DNA of 64,000 nt from Puffinus mauretanicus (Eukaryota > Chordata > Aves > Procellariiformes > Procellariidae), in assembly GCA_023333565.1 (NCBI GenBank), contig JAJKFH010004053.1:3038001-3102000 (forward strand). The letters are read 5' to 3'. Shown here piece after piece: positions 1 through 11,200 of this stretch. Within the stretch, counting starts at the first letter, position 1, and the number at the start of each line of letters is the position of its first letter. The notes beneath the pieces were generated by a model. That model worked only from the letters and a program-made list of their open reading frames with translations, was not told the origin of the DNA and searched no databases. The translations under genes and the position numbers were made by a program.

Positions 1-979
1 AGGCATCTTACGTCAAAGGAATACTTATGTCACTGTAGTCCTCTTCATTTTGAGCTTGCTGATTGCGCTGATGTAGCACTATAATAATTTTAAAACAGTA
101 TTTTAGAAAGAAAAATAAATAATCTCTAATGTCTTTTCAGTTGTTCTTCTGGGAAGACTTGTGGTGAGTTAAAAGAAAATACTCAGTGAAGCTGTGAATG
201 GGAGACATTTCCAGGGTGGGTGTGTTTTGAGGTTTGTTTGGGTTTTTATACGACTTTACTCCTATGTCTCTTTTTTTTTTCTAATAGTTTTCATATGCTT
301 TTAATACAGTGGCCACTGAATTAAGAAACTCCTCCAAATTCCACCAGTTACAGGAGCTTTGCAGGGTGATGTGTTATAGGACTATCACCACATTTGCAGA
401 TGTGCCCTTAGGACAGTTCTGCTGGAGGGAAGCCGAGATCCCGCTCTAGTCCTGCAGCCTTCACTTGGGCAAATTCACTGCAAGGATTTTTTGGCAGGCA
501 CTTGTCTCCCCTTTTGCTATCGGATTTATATGTGAAATGGATTCGTAACCTCTAAATGACCGCGTTTCACCTTCTGAGATTGCTATTTCCAGAATGTCAG
601 AGCTCCCAGCGGGGACCGAGGATAGTGCTGTGCTCATTACAGTCTCATGAGGAATGTCCTCTTTTCCCCACACACCTTCAGTTTGGAGATCGCACAGCTT
701 GCTCCCCTTCTCCCCCACGCTGAGCAACACCACTTCACATCACAGGTAGGACTTGTTCCTAAAGCATTCTGCTGCAAAGTGAAAAACCAATACCTAGAGG
801 CAAATCAGTGTTTGGGGGAATTGGTGATGTGTTTGCACAACTTCCCTCGAGCTATTTTAAACCATATACTCCCAGTCCTGCAGAGCTGATCTATTTTATG
901 AAAGACTACCTGTCCCCTGTCCAATGGATACATTGCATTAACTCAGCCAAAACGAAGCAGTCGAGGGCACGACTGTTTT
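1..979. other. Non-coding stretch, nothing recognised
   Basis: AT-rich sequence with short spurious reading frames only. I see no repeat family, exon signature or RNA gene. Confidence 0.5.
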
Positions 980-1790
980 TTGGCGCTGGAGTCAATAAAG
1001 CTGAATGAGATCAGCCAGGGTTTTCCTCCTGCCCCGTGCTGGAAGCGCAGTGCTGAGAGCAGCAAAAAATGGAGAACCAGGCTGCAAGGCGACGGAAACG
1101 CTCTGCGGCTGCGGGGAGGCTCAGGCCCCGGCAGCAGCGTGGCAAAACCGCACAGAGCCGGCAGGGAACCACGGGGAAAGGGTCGTCCCAAAGCTCAGCC
1201 GAGGGACTCCGTCGCGAGAGTTTGGCTACTATTATTTGGACGCCGTTCAGCAGGGTTCATATTTCCAAGCCCATTCATAGAAAGCGATGTGACTGGCGTC
1301 TGTCGGGGCCGTTCCTATACTGCTTTGAATTGCTTTTGTTTTACGTACCAGGCTCGACTTTTATCAGAGCGTGCGACGTGGGCACATTTCAGGACAGGGT
1401 TAAAACCATCTGCAGTCTGGAAACCCGCAGGGTCCCCGGAGAGGGTGTTAAACCCAGGGAGTGCTGATCTGTTTCCTGCCTTTGTTATGATTTCTGCCCT
1501 GTAACCCAATCTCACCCGCGAACCAGCCCCAGCCCGGCCCAGCTGTGTCAGCAGGGCACGGACTGCTGCCGCCGCCGCCGCCGCCGCCGCTCACGTCGGC
1601 ATGGCCAGCCTCCGAAATCCCAGCAGAGAGTTTAGTAATTTGCAGGTTAAGCCATGCTGGGTCTGCCCTGAAATCGGTGGGCGCTCGGCGCCTTCGCCCA
1701 CGTGCTTGGGAAAGCAGAGCGGAAGGGAGGAGAGCGGGCGGTGAAGGGGTGCCTACCGGTCAGCTGCAGTTGTGTGCCTATCTAGAAGGG
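980..1790. promoter_or_regulatory. GC/CpG-rich segment with CCG tract
   Basis: CpG dinucleotides are much denser here than in the flanks, notably 1080-1250 and 1550-1750. A (CCG)n run of about eight units sits at 1567-1590. Overlapping open frames exist on both strands, the longest at 980-1504 (+), but none resembles a known protein, and GC-rich DNA produces such frames by chance. I looked for the collectin-12 N-terminal tail coding sequence here and did not find it. It could be a CpG island of an alternative promoter, a lncRNA start or an enhancer. The role is inferred only from composition. Confidence 0.4.
1567..1590. repeat. (CCG)n trinucleotide tract
   Basis: About eight perfect GCC/CCG units in a row inside the CpG-rich segment. 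Such tracts are common in vertebrate 5' untranslated regions and CpG islands and are length-variable. Confidence 0.9.
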
Positions 1791-2034
1791 ATATACAGGG
1801 CTATGAACTTAACTCCTTGCTTTTTATTTGAGTCCCTACACAGTCCTTTAGGAAAATCCCGTAGAAAATGAATATGGCATTTAAGACTCTGAATGGGGAT
1901 TCCTTTTCCGTGTTCACCTCCAAGGCTTTTAAAAGGCTTCATGTTCTTAAAGAAAAAAGAGCATTATCCACATGCTTTCGCACATTTTTAGCACGGCACA
2001 GTCTGTTTAGTCTTGCAAACACAAACAAATAAAA

Positions 2035-2450
2035 TGGCACGTGGTGCCGTGAGAGGAGGGAGGGAGAGCCGAGCCATGACCGGCCACTGCCCGCACTCGG
2101 CGCGGCCCCGTGGTGTTTCACCTCCCACCCTCGGAGGCAGCCGGGCCCTACGTGTACCTCAGTTACCTGCCGCCGAGAAGGGCTGCCGTCACCCTGCACC
2201 CTGTCACTGTTCGATAGTCGAGGTGAACCAGTGCCCAGGCTTGCTTCCCTTCCCCAGGAGCGGCAGCCCAGCGAGGAGGAGCGCTGCGAGGAAAAGCCCG
2301 GCTGCTGCCAGAATAAAGACCGATGAATTGTTTTGGGGAGAGGGATGGGGTGGAGGTGGATGGGGTGGTCCCGCTCGCTCTGTGGGTCCGCAGCAGAGAT
2401 GCTGCGCTGTGCCCGGGAGCCCTCACGTGCAGGTGGGTAGCGCGGGGTGA
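2035..2450. promoter_or_regulatory. Second GC/CpG-rich segment with G-rich run
   Basis: Another CpG-enriched block, separated from the first by about 250 bp of AT-rich sequence. It contains a run of G tracts at 2335-2368 (GGGG, GGG, GGGG, GGGG with loops of 3, 2 and about 11 nt). Small frames occur on both strands with no family resemblance. With the 980-1790 block it may form one shore-and-island structure. Function is inferred from composition alone. Confidence 0.35.
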
Positions 2451-4379
2451 TGCACAGCAAGAAAAACTCATTTTCTCATTTTGTTGTTTTCTCCTCTTTC
2501 TTGCAAGACTGATGTGAGCTGGCCCTGCCATCTGATCCGCTTTTGATCTTTTTCTAGCATGGCCTGTGTGTTTTTTAAAGCATTGCGCTGCCAGAGCTGA
2601 CCACTACTAAGAGAGAGAAAAAGCAGTCAGCAAACTTCCCCGTTTAAAAATGCACTGGTTTAAAGCTTTGCAGACTACATTGCTTGTTTTTCAACCAACT
2701 CATAAAGATGTTGCCAGCAGATTTCCAGTAAACTAGATGTTTAAGTCAAAGTGGCTTCTTTGAAATATTTGAACAGTAGTGTGGGGAAGGTTTCGGTGAA
2801 AGACAGAGGTGGGAGGAGGGCGATCTGCAATTTTTCTGCAGCTCTGCCTGGTGTAGATGCGATACCCAAAGCAGACCATCATTCTCTTCAGGTTGCGATT
2901 TGTTATGAACATTTGGGATTTTCTGTGCTGATTTCCCAGGCCTTAAAATACTGATTATGCATTTCAGCTGTTGTACAGTAGGCAAAGAAATGGTTTTTTT
3001 CTGGGATTTCTTGCTTCAGGGTCTTTTTGAAATTCATGGGAGCTGTCTATAACATCATTTTCTCATAATAATTTTAAATGGCTTTTAGAAATCTGAGGAG
3101 AGCAGAGAATTTTCTGACTATTTCTCACAAATTACATTCCTAGGTCACAGACAAATCTGTTGTAACTCCACTGATTAAAGCAGCATTGCCCCTGCCAGTG
3201 TTGAAGTGTGAAACAACTTGACTAGATTTGTGTCATCCCACTGTTGGAAGACAGGGAGTTAAACGATACTTGTGCAGCCAGCTGAAAGGCCTCCATAAGT
3301 ACGTTGCTTTAAATCACAGTAAGACCCAGCATTTATTTTCATTGTATTTAGTGAATTAGAGCCAGGCTCTTGGTGAACAGGACTGGTTTCCTCTGTAATC
3401 GCATGCGCCATGCCATCCATTAACACCTGTCAGAGGAGCTCAGGGTGCCTCCTGCAGAAACTAAGGCATCGAAGTATGTTTTAAGATCCTAAATACCTTT
3501 GTATGTACCTGGGCATTTTAATTTTGCACCCTTGTATTTTGTTCTACATATTGTAAAAATGAGGATAGTTTACATTATTATGATACTATATCTAGTATCA
3601 GGGTCCTCTCTCGCCACCCCTTAGTTCAAAAACATGATATAAAAGCATAGGCAAGAGTTGCTAAGAGCTGAATAGCGTCATACTATTATTGCATCTCACT
3701 GTGAATGTTTTGAAGTTTTGCAATAGTAAAGTTAATCCTGTCATGGAGTTTTGCATCAGGTCATTATGGGATTTATAAAAATAAATAAAGTTTTGTTTAA
3801 AATCCAGTACTGGATCTTCTCGCTGATCAACAGTATTAAGAGAGTCTGTTTCCCTTTACTTACCTAATAATTTGGTAATAATTTGCAGGCTGATTTGAGA
3901 TGGACATTCCTACATTCTCATTGTTGTATTATTAATTTTTAATGAATAAAAGAGATGTTGAATGTGGTCCTAGATGACTGGGTGAAAAATGGGCTAACAG
4001 ATAAACTTGGTTTTATATTTTATGCTTCAAAACAATATCCATCTTCATCTCTATTTGATAATATATATTATCCCACTCTGTATGTTACCTTTATTGGGGA
4101 AGAGGTTAAAAGAAACCAGCCGGATGACTCAGAGTTTGCCACCTTGCAGCTCTGTTCTCTGACAATCTCTATTTCTTGCTGTGTGTCGAGGAACCATGTT
4201 AGTTACTTCTTGTTATGCCCCAACTGACTTGCAAATATATACCAAAGGAGAAACAGCAAGGGCCAGGCTTATCTTTCTTCCTCTGTTTTGCTCAAAAAAG
4301 CATCAATATTCACTCGGCTCCCTTGAGGCAGTCCTCTGTCCTCATCATGATTTTAGAAAAATGTTTGTTGCTGCTTTTA
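2451..4379. other. Non-coding stretch, nothing recognised
   Basis: AT-rich intron-like sequence without a recognisable element. It includes short AT runs around 3540-3600 and 3770-3960. Confidence 0.5.
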
Positions 4380-4530
4380 TGTAACCTGCCCACCAGGCCA
4401 CGTGCACGTCCCTGCTCGGTCGATGAGCTGCCGCCGCCGCGTTCGCGCTCCCATCCGAGCGGTAGCACCCCTCTCGCTCTGCAAGGGTGGGCTGCGAGCA
4501 CCGCGTGGCGGAGCTGGGGTTTCGTTTGTA
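4380..4530. other. Short GC-rich patch
   Basis: About 150 bp of CpG-rich sequence including GCCGCCGCCGCG around 4430-4441, isolated in AT-rich DNA. No coding signature is seen. It could be an outlying piece of the CpG-rich region to its left. Confidence 0.3.
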
Positions 4531-6570
4531 AGATTACTTGGAGCGCTGCCCAAAATACATACACAAAAAAATGGATAGTTGAGCAAAACAGGAAGGCCAA
4601 GCCTTGCTTTTAACATGAAATGCGGTCATGAGTATCACCAGCCTCTGTGAATCGTGAGCTCACACCCATTCCCGCGATGGCATTTCCATGGCAAGCGGAG
4701 GGGGTGCGCCGAGAAGAGACAGAGCATCTGCTTTGTCTCCTGAGCTGCTCCTTGCAGGATCACTGTGGTCTGGGCTAATCAGAACCGACAGCAATTAAGA
4801 GTAATTGAGGTAGCCTTTCTAGCTCAGTGATTTCCCTGTAGCTTTTAATAAGGAGAAATTAGAAGGAAAAACAAATGCTGTTGTTCACTAAGCTCTCACG
4901 ACCGTTTCTGATTGTCTCGGGATTCAACAACTCATTAGATGGAGAATTGGCAGCGCTCGCTTTGAGTAACACCAGTTTTCTGCATGTCTGTGTGATGACA
5001 TTTTTGTTTACATTCTTTAAACATGTGGAATGTTAATTTTTCAGTATTTTTTTTTTGTCTTGGTATGGGGTTCTCGGGTTATTTTGAGCCTGAGCTTGTT
5101 TTCCTCTATTATGTAAGAAGTCAAGATAATAGGAAGTGTGATGTACATTCCTCTCGTGATACTGCAATTAAAGGAACTGCAAGGGCAGGACTGGCCAAAC
5201 AGGATCCTTGTCACAGACTTCTGGTCACAATGAATCACTGGCTTTGGAAAACGTATCAATAATATAATTTGTTTGTTTGTTTGTTTTATAATATTGTCTG
5301 CGTTTAGCATAATGAGGACAAATAAATACCGAATACATTGCAAAGGTGAAACGTGTTTGTGGTGGTGGCAGCCCTGGCTGAACAGCTGCCTCACCTGCAG
5401 CCTGTGTGCTGGGCGGTCTCCGCTGGGACCGCGTCTGACATACCAAACCTGTGAGCAGTGTCCGCCGGCTGCCAATGAAAAGGAAAAACGTCCAGGGAAA
5501 TATTTCTCTCTTATCCCCTGTCCCAAAATGCGGATTTTTTTTTTTTTCTTCCGATTTATTTTGGCCTAAATTCAGGACCCCAGAGCAAAGATTGCAAATG
5601 GTTGGTGAGAGGGGGCAAAGAAGGATCCGTGTCAACTGCTCGTCCTGCTGCCTACGCAGCATGGAGCTCCTCATGCCCTCTGGTCAGAGGATGCCCTTGC
5701 CACACCATACCTCTGGGCAGATCTTCATATTGAGGCATACCTACCAATTGGGGTCCTCAATAGCCTCTCTTCATAAAGCGCAACTAAAATGGTGAATCCT
5801 CTGCCAAGTTCTCTTCTTAACCACCAAACATTGTTTACAATCAAGCCATTCTAGCATAACTTGGGGTCAGTGATGAGCTGTGGTAGAGAGTACTGTAACA
5901 AAGGGGAAACTTGTTGGTAAAATTGTACTAGTAAACACATAAGCTTTTCAGATAAAAGGAGGAGGCAGCTGCTGATAAATTCTTCTAGTTTACCACAGTT
6001 TCTCCCTGAAGATTTGCATTTTTCACTTTCTTCACATCAAGGCTTCACAAATAAAGGCTTATAGGCTGGTGTCTTCATCAGATACCCATCAGGCAACTCA
6101 GGTATTGTTTTGGAGGGTCCACATACTCTCGGTCTATCTGTAAAAGGTCTTCACCTCTGATTAGCTACTGCTTTGAAAATACTTTCTCAAAATGCAGTTT
6201 TCATGTTTAAATAATAAACTGGCATGTTCTTCCTTCCTGTGCACCACCTGCCTCATCCAGAAGTCGATGTGCATTATTCCTGTCATCTGTAACCCTCATC
6301 TTTGTGTACACGTTCATTACATGCTCTGTGTTTGATTTTCCAAAGCCTGATTAAACCAGCCCTGTGGCTCCCTGTAAAACTGGAAAAATCTCTTTGGCTG
6401 ACATATCAAATACATGAAGAAAGCTTTAACTGGACAGTAATTGATGGTTTAAAGCAAGTCTGTGCCCAAAAGCTAAATGTGTAGCCATGATGGCACAGAA
6501 TATCCAAGTAACGGGATCCCCACTGGATCCCCACTCTCTCCGTGCTTGGGTACCTTTTTGGGTATCTGGG
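4531..6570. other. Non-coding stretch with a TTTG microsatellite
   Basis: No gene recognised. A short (TTTG)n run lies at about 5269-5288 and a poly-T run at about 5535-5548. Frames on both strands around 5041-5800 have no family resemblance. Confidence 0.5.
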
Positions 6571-8285
6571 ATCATAGAAACACAGAATCACAGAATGGTT
6601 TGGGTTGGAAGGGACCTTTAAAGATCATCTAGTCCAACTCCTCTGCCATGGGCAGGGACATCTTTCACTACATCAGGTTGCTCAAAGCCCCATCCAGCCT
6701 GACTTTGAACACTTCCAAGAATGGGAAATCCACAGCTTCTCTGGGCACCCTGTCCTGGTGTCTCACTACCCTCATCATAAAAAATTTCTTCCTTATATCC
6801 AATTTAAATCTACCCTCTTTCAGTTTAAAACCATTGCCCCTTGTCCTGTCACTACAGGCCCTGGTAAAAAGCGTCTCTTCATCTTTCTTATAAGCCACCT
6901 TTAAGTATTGAAAGGCCGCAATATGGTGTCCTCAGAGCCTTTTCTTCTCGAGGCTGAACAAGCCCAACTCTCTCAGCCTTTTTTAATAGGAGAGGTGTTC
7001 CAGCCCTCTGACCATTTTTGTGGCCCTCCTCTGGACCCACTCTAACAGGTCCATGTCTTTTTTGTACTGTGAACACTGGATGGACATCCAGAACTGGATG
7101 CAGGACTCCAGGTGGGGTCTCACCAGAGCAGAGGAGAGGGGGAGAATCACCTCCCTCGACCTGCTGGCCATGCTTCTTTTTATACAGCCCAGGATACGGT
7201 TGGCTTTCTGGGCTGTGAGCGCATATTGCTGGCTTGTGTCCAATTTTTTATCCACCAGTATTCCCAGGTGCAGGACCTTGCACTTGGCCTTGCTGAACTT
7301 CATGAGGTTCACATGGGCCCACTCCTTAAGCCTGTCAAGGTCCCTCTGGATGGCATCCCTTCCCTCAAGCATATCAACTGCACCACTCAGCTTGGTGTCA
7401 TCTGCAGACTTGCTGAGAGTGCACTCAATCCCACTATGTCATGGATGAAGATATTAAATAGTATTGGTCCCAGTATAGACCCTTGAGGGACACTGCTCAT
7501 TGCTGGTTTCCACTTGAACATTGAGCAGTTGACTGTAATTCTTTGGACATGGCCATCCAGCCGATTCCTTATCCAACAGTCCATCCATGAAACCTTATCT
7601 CTCCAACTTAGCAGCAAGAATGTTGTGGGGGACCATATCAAAGGCCTTACAGAACTCCAGGTAGATGACATCAGTAGCGCTTCCCTTGCCCACTGATGCA
7701 GTCACTCCATTGTAGAAGGCCACTTGACTAATCAGGCACGATTTGCCCTTGGTGAAGATATGTTAGCTGTCTCTAATCACCTCCCTGTCTTCCATATGTT
7801 TCAACATAACTTCCAGGATGATCTGTTCCATGATCTTACCAGGCACGGAGGTGAGGCTGACTGGTTGGTAGTTCCCAGGGTCCTCCTTATTACCCTTTTT
7901 AAAAATGGGTGCAATATTCCCTTTTTCCAGTCACTGAGGACTTCACCTGACTGCCGTGACTTTTCAAATATGATGGAGAGTGGCTTAGTGACTACATCAG
8001 ATAATTCCCTCAGGACCATGGCATGCATCTCATCAGGTCCCATGGACTCGTGTATGTTCGGGTTCCTCGGGTGGTCTCGAACCTGATCTTCTTTTATGAT
8101 GGGACAGACTTCATTCCTCCTGCCTTGAGGTTCAGGGACTTGAGAGATGTGGGAAGAGTAATTACCATTGCAAACTGAGGCAAAATAATTATTGAGTACC
8201 TCATCCTTCTCCACGTCTGTTGTCACTAGTTCTCCTGTCTTATTTACCTGGGGAGGATACATTTTCTTCGACGCTTCTTTCACGT
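6571..8285 (-). mobile_element. 5'-truncated, decayed CR1 LINE with reverse transcriptase remnants
   Basis: The element runs on the minus strand with its 3' end at the left, marked by degenerate copies of the CR1 8-bp tail repeat at 6571-6600. The next 1.7 kb matches the distal part of CR1 ORF2. Minus-strand frames show the reverse transcriptase region (DEVLNNYFASV near 8180), the [11 protein letters not shown] motif (about 7465-7500) and the C-terminal stretch with ALVRPHLES and VQRRATKM (about 7000-7120). The frame is broken into at least three pieces. Near 7652-7671 the first catalytic aspartate motif reads YLEF instead of YLDF, and the second motif near 7400 reads SADD. It is therefore a dead copy. 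The endonuclease and 5' part are missing, as is usual for CR1. The right boundary is uncertain by a few tens of bases. Confidence 0.92.
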
Positions 8286-11200
8286 CAGTGCACAAAGTGC
8301 TGACACGTGAGCTCCACTCTGTGGGCACTGCTCCCCTTGCCCAGCTCGGTGCAAGAGCTGCCGAAGCAGACCAAAGCCTTTCCAGGCTCCTAGGGCAGCA
8401 TCCTTTCCCTGAGTGCCGCTGTCACCAAGTGACCAAGTGCGATAAGGTGTAAGATACTTTGTGTCAGCGAAACATGAAATAACTGCTCCTTCTTTGGGCT
8501 GCTGTGACTTAGATATTGGCGTCAATGCAAAAGGATGAAGATCCAGGGTTTCACACTGGTTGTTACAAGTAGGTGCTTCACCTGTAGACTTTTTTTTTTG
8601 ATACGTCACCACTTTTAGCAGTGAATTCAGGAACTTAATGAAAGACTGGGTGGAAAACGTATTTTTTCAGTCTATTTTCACCACAATTAATGGTCCATAT
8701 GTATTTGTGATTTGGAAGTTTCTAAGCACAAGATACTTCTGTCATTTAGATCTCATTTTGGGGATTACATACTGCAAATATGACTGCATTGCACAGGGCT
8801 GAATTTCATCTTAAATTCCAAGTATATTAGTTTGTTTCTATACGGAAATACCTCTGTTCAAAGAGAATGCAATGCTGACATATTGCTCCAATATTAGACC
8901 TTGTCAAAAACTTTTGACTGGTTTGTCCCAGAGAAAAGTCTGGTATTTTAACTTTTTGTTTTGTTGCCCTGAACAAAGACAACATATGATTTGCCTCCCA
9001 CTTCCCCTACCAACAAGGGGCAGTTGTAGAAAGGATCGTCTTGGAAAAGCCTAGACTGCTTTATTTTGAGGTCTTCAGTTGAAGTGCAATTTCAGAATTC
9101 CTGAATGACTGAGCTATTCCACTTTATTCTGGTTTGATTTTAAATTTTGTCACTTTGTTTTATGGGAAAAACAGATTAGATAAATTATGTCTCAGTTTTC
9201 ACCAGGAGGCAGAGATGCTTGGGGTATCACAGTGATTTTTTTAGAAATACTGTCCAGTTGTTTCCTCTTTTTGTTACCTCAAAAAACCCACATTTCAATT
9301 GAGTAATGTAATTTTTCAGTTTTACAGAACGTTCTGATGCTTGTTCATTATAATTCCTTTGTCCAGAATCTAAACATTATCCACAGCTTGTTTTAGCTTT
9401 CCTTAAAGAAAATTATGAAAATATTTGTAAAATTAAATCTTTCAATTGGAACTGTGTTATTCCATAGACACAATATTCTAATAAAAACTTCCACTGGGTT
9501 TAATTTCCCAAAAAAAGTGTCACATTCTTCACTATGGTGAATCAGCAGCGCCCTGCTCTAAAAAATATTACAGACTGCCCCTCCATTTATAGAAACTATA
9601 CATTTCATATGTGCAGAAAAGCTGAGAAGTGACTAAAACTTTTCATGCTTGCGGTGAACAACTGTCCCCATTCCAGTGTCTAAAAGATGGGCTGTTGCTG
9701 TTACTCATGGCGCTTATTTCAGTAGCATCTGCTGCTAAGCCAAATTCATGCTGAGAACCGTGCAGCTACCCAAGAGCTCGTGGTCTCAGCAGTTGAGATA
9801 AGCAAAGAGTGGGTAATAACCTGCAAGCCAAGGGAAGGATGTGATAGCAGCAATTAGCGATCAGCACGTCCACTCTGCTGGCTTCTAGGCTTGAGATCTA
9901 AACAGAGTAGAAATAAAAGACGGTAGAGTTCAGTCAAAGTTGAGGTAGCATTTTAGGAGCATCTATGATTCCAGGAGAGCCTCCCCACTGAATGACTGAG
10001 TCCTCAAGTCTTTATGAGCAATAAATAAATTAGTTCTGCTATTAGCTGTCATATAAAAACATATTTTCATCTATATTGCTTTCCATAAAAATTATTGTGA
10101 ACAGGCAATTGCTTCTAGGCCTGTTTGTAAACAGCTAGTAAACAGGAGGTCAAAGTATTATCCAAGCAAATTCATAAAGGCTTTTTTTACTTGTTTGGTT
10201 TGTTTCATCGAACAGATCTAGGTCTGTTGGTACAGGCCAAGGAGGGTCTTTATGTGTTGATCATCTTCATCTCATTTAAACTTCACAATCTGGAACCAAC
10301 ACGGGGACATTTTACTAAGAGGTTTCCAGTTACTTTTTTCTTTTTTTTTACAGTTTGAGTATCAGAATACAATGTGAGTTTATCACGTGCAGTCAAAAAA
10401 TCACCAAGAGAATATGTAGTAGAGCTCGAAGTATGGTTCCTAAATGCATCCAAAATATGCCTTGGAGAACAAAAACCTCTGCAAAAAATTGAAGAACAGG
10501 GCAGGGGGGCAGAGGACGGGGAGGGATGTAGCATTCCCGTTTCTTCTGATCAGTTCAGCAAAGGTTTAGCATCAAGTGATGTGGTTGTGGCTACAAAACT
10601 GCTCAGCTTCCCACACAGATCAGGGCTGTATTTGCTCCGAGCGTTGTATGCTGCAAGAGAAGTTGTTGACAGACTCCTTGCTGCAGCAGCATCACGGAAG
10701 GTATTCCAGCTAATTCAGCGTGTCTCTGGCAGGGGTTAGGCAAGTTTGAGGCTTCTGTGGTATCACTGTGCCTCCACATCAGTGTCTGCGAGAGCTAACT
10801 CAGCTCTTTATAAGCAAATATAAACAAACCAGTTCAGATTGTACAAATTCCAGGGGTGGTACCAGTGCTCGCAGTTGTGGCAAAGCAGGAGCATAACCTG
10901 TCCAGAACAGAGGGACAGTGTGTTTCCTAAAAGGCTGTAAAGGCAGAGAAGACGGAACCTGCTGAAAACACATTTTTACTCTGATGAAAAAACAACCGTC
11001 AACTTACTGCATTTTCTGATATTTAACTTATTCTGTTTGTCATCTGAAATGATGGCACGGGCCACATTTTATTACTGTAGTATGTGTTCACATCAAAGAA
11101 ACAACTTTCATGTGGTTAGACCGTTTTCAGCAGAAATAAACAAACTGAATTTTATTATGAATGAATAAAGCAGCAAGTGAGATCTGACTCTCATGCAGCT

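Noticed and set aside
980..1504. A 174-codon frame in the CpG-rich block
   Set aside because: GC-rich DNA has few stop codons, and frames on both strands overlap here. The residues show no domain or known exon.
6983..8328. Minus-strand reverse-transcriptase-like frames as host genes
   Set aside because: They are fragments of one broken CR1 element with the family's 3' tail and order of motifs.
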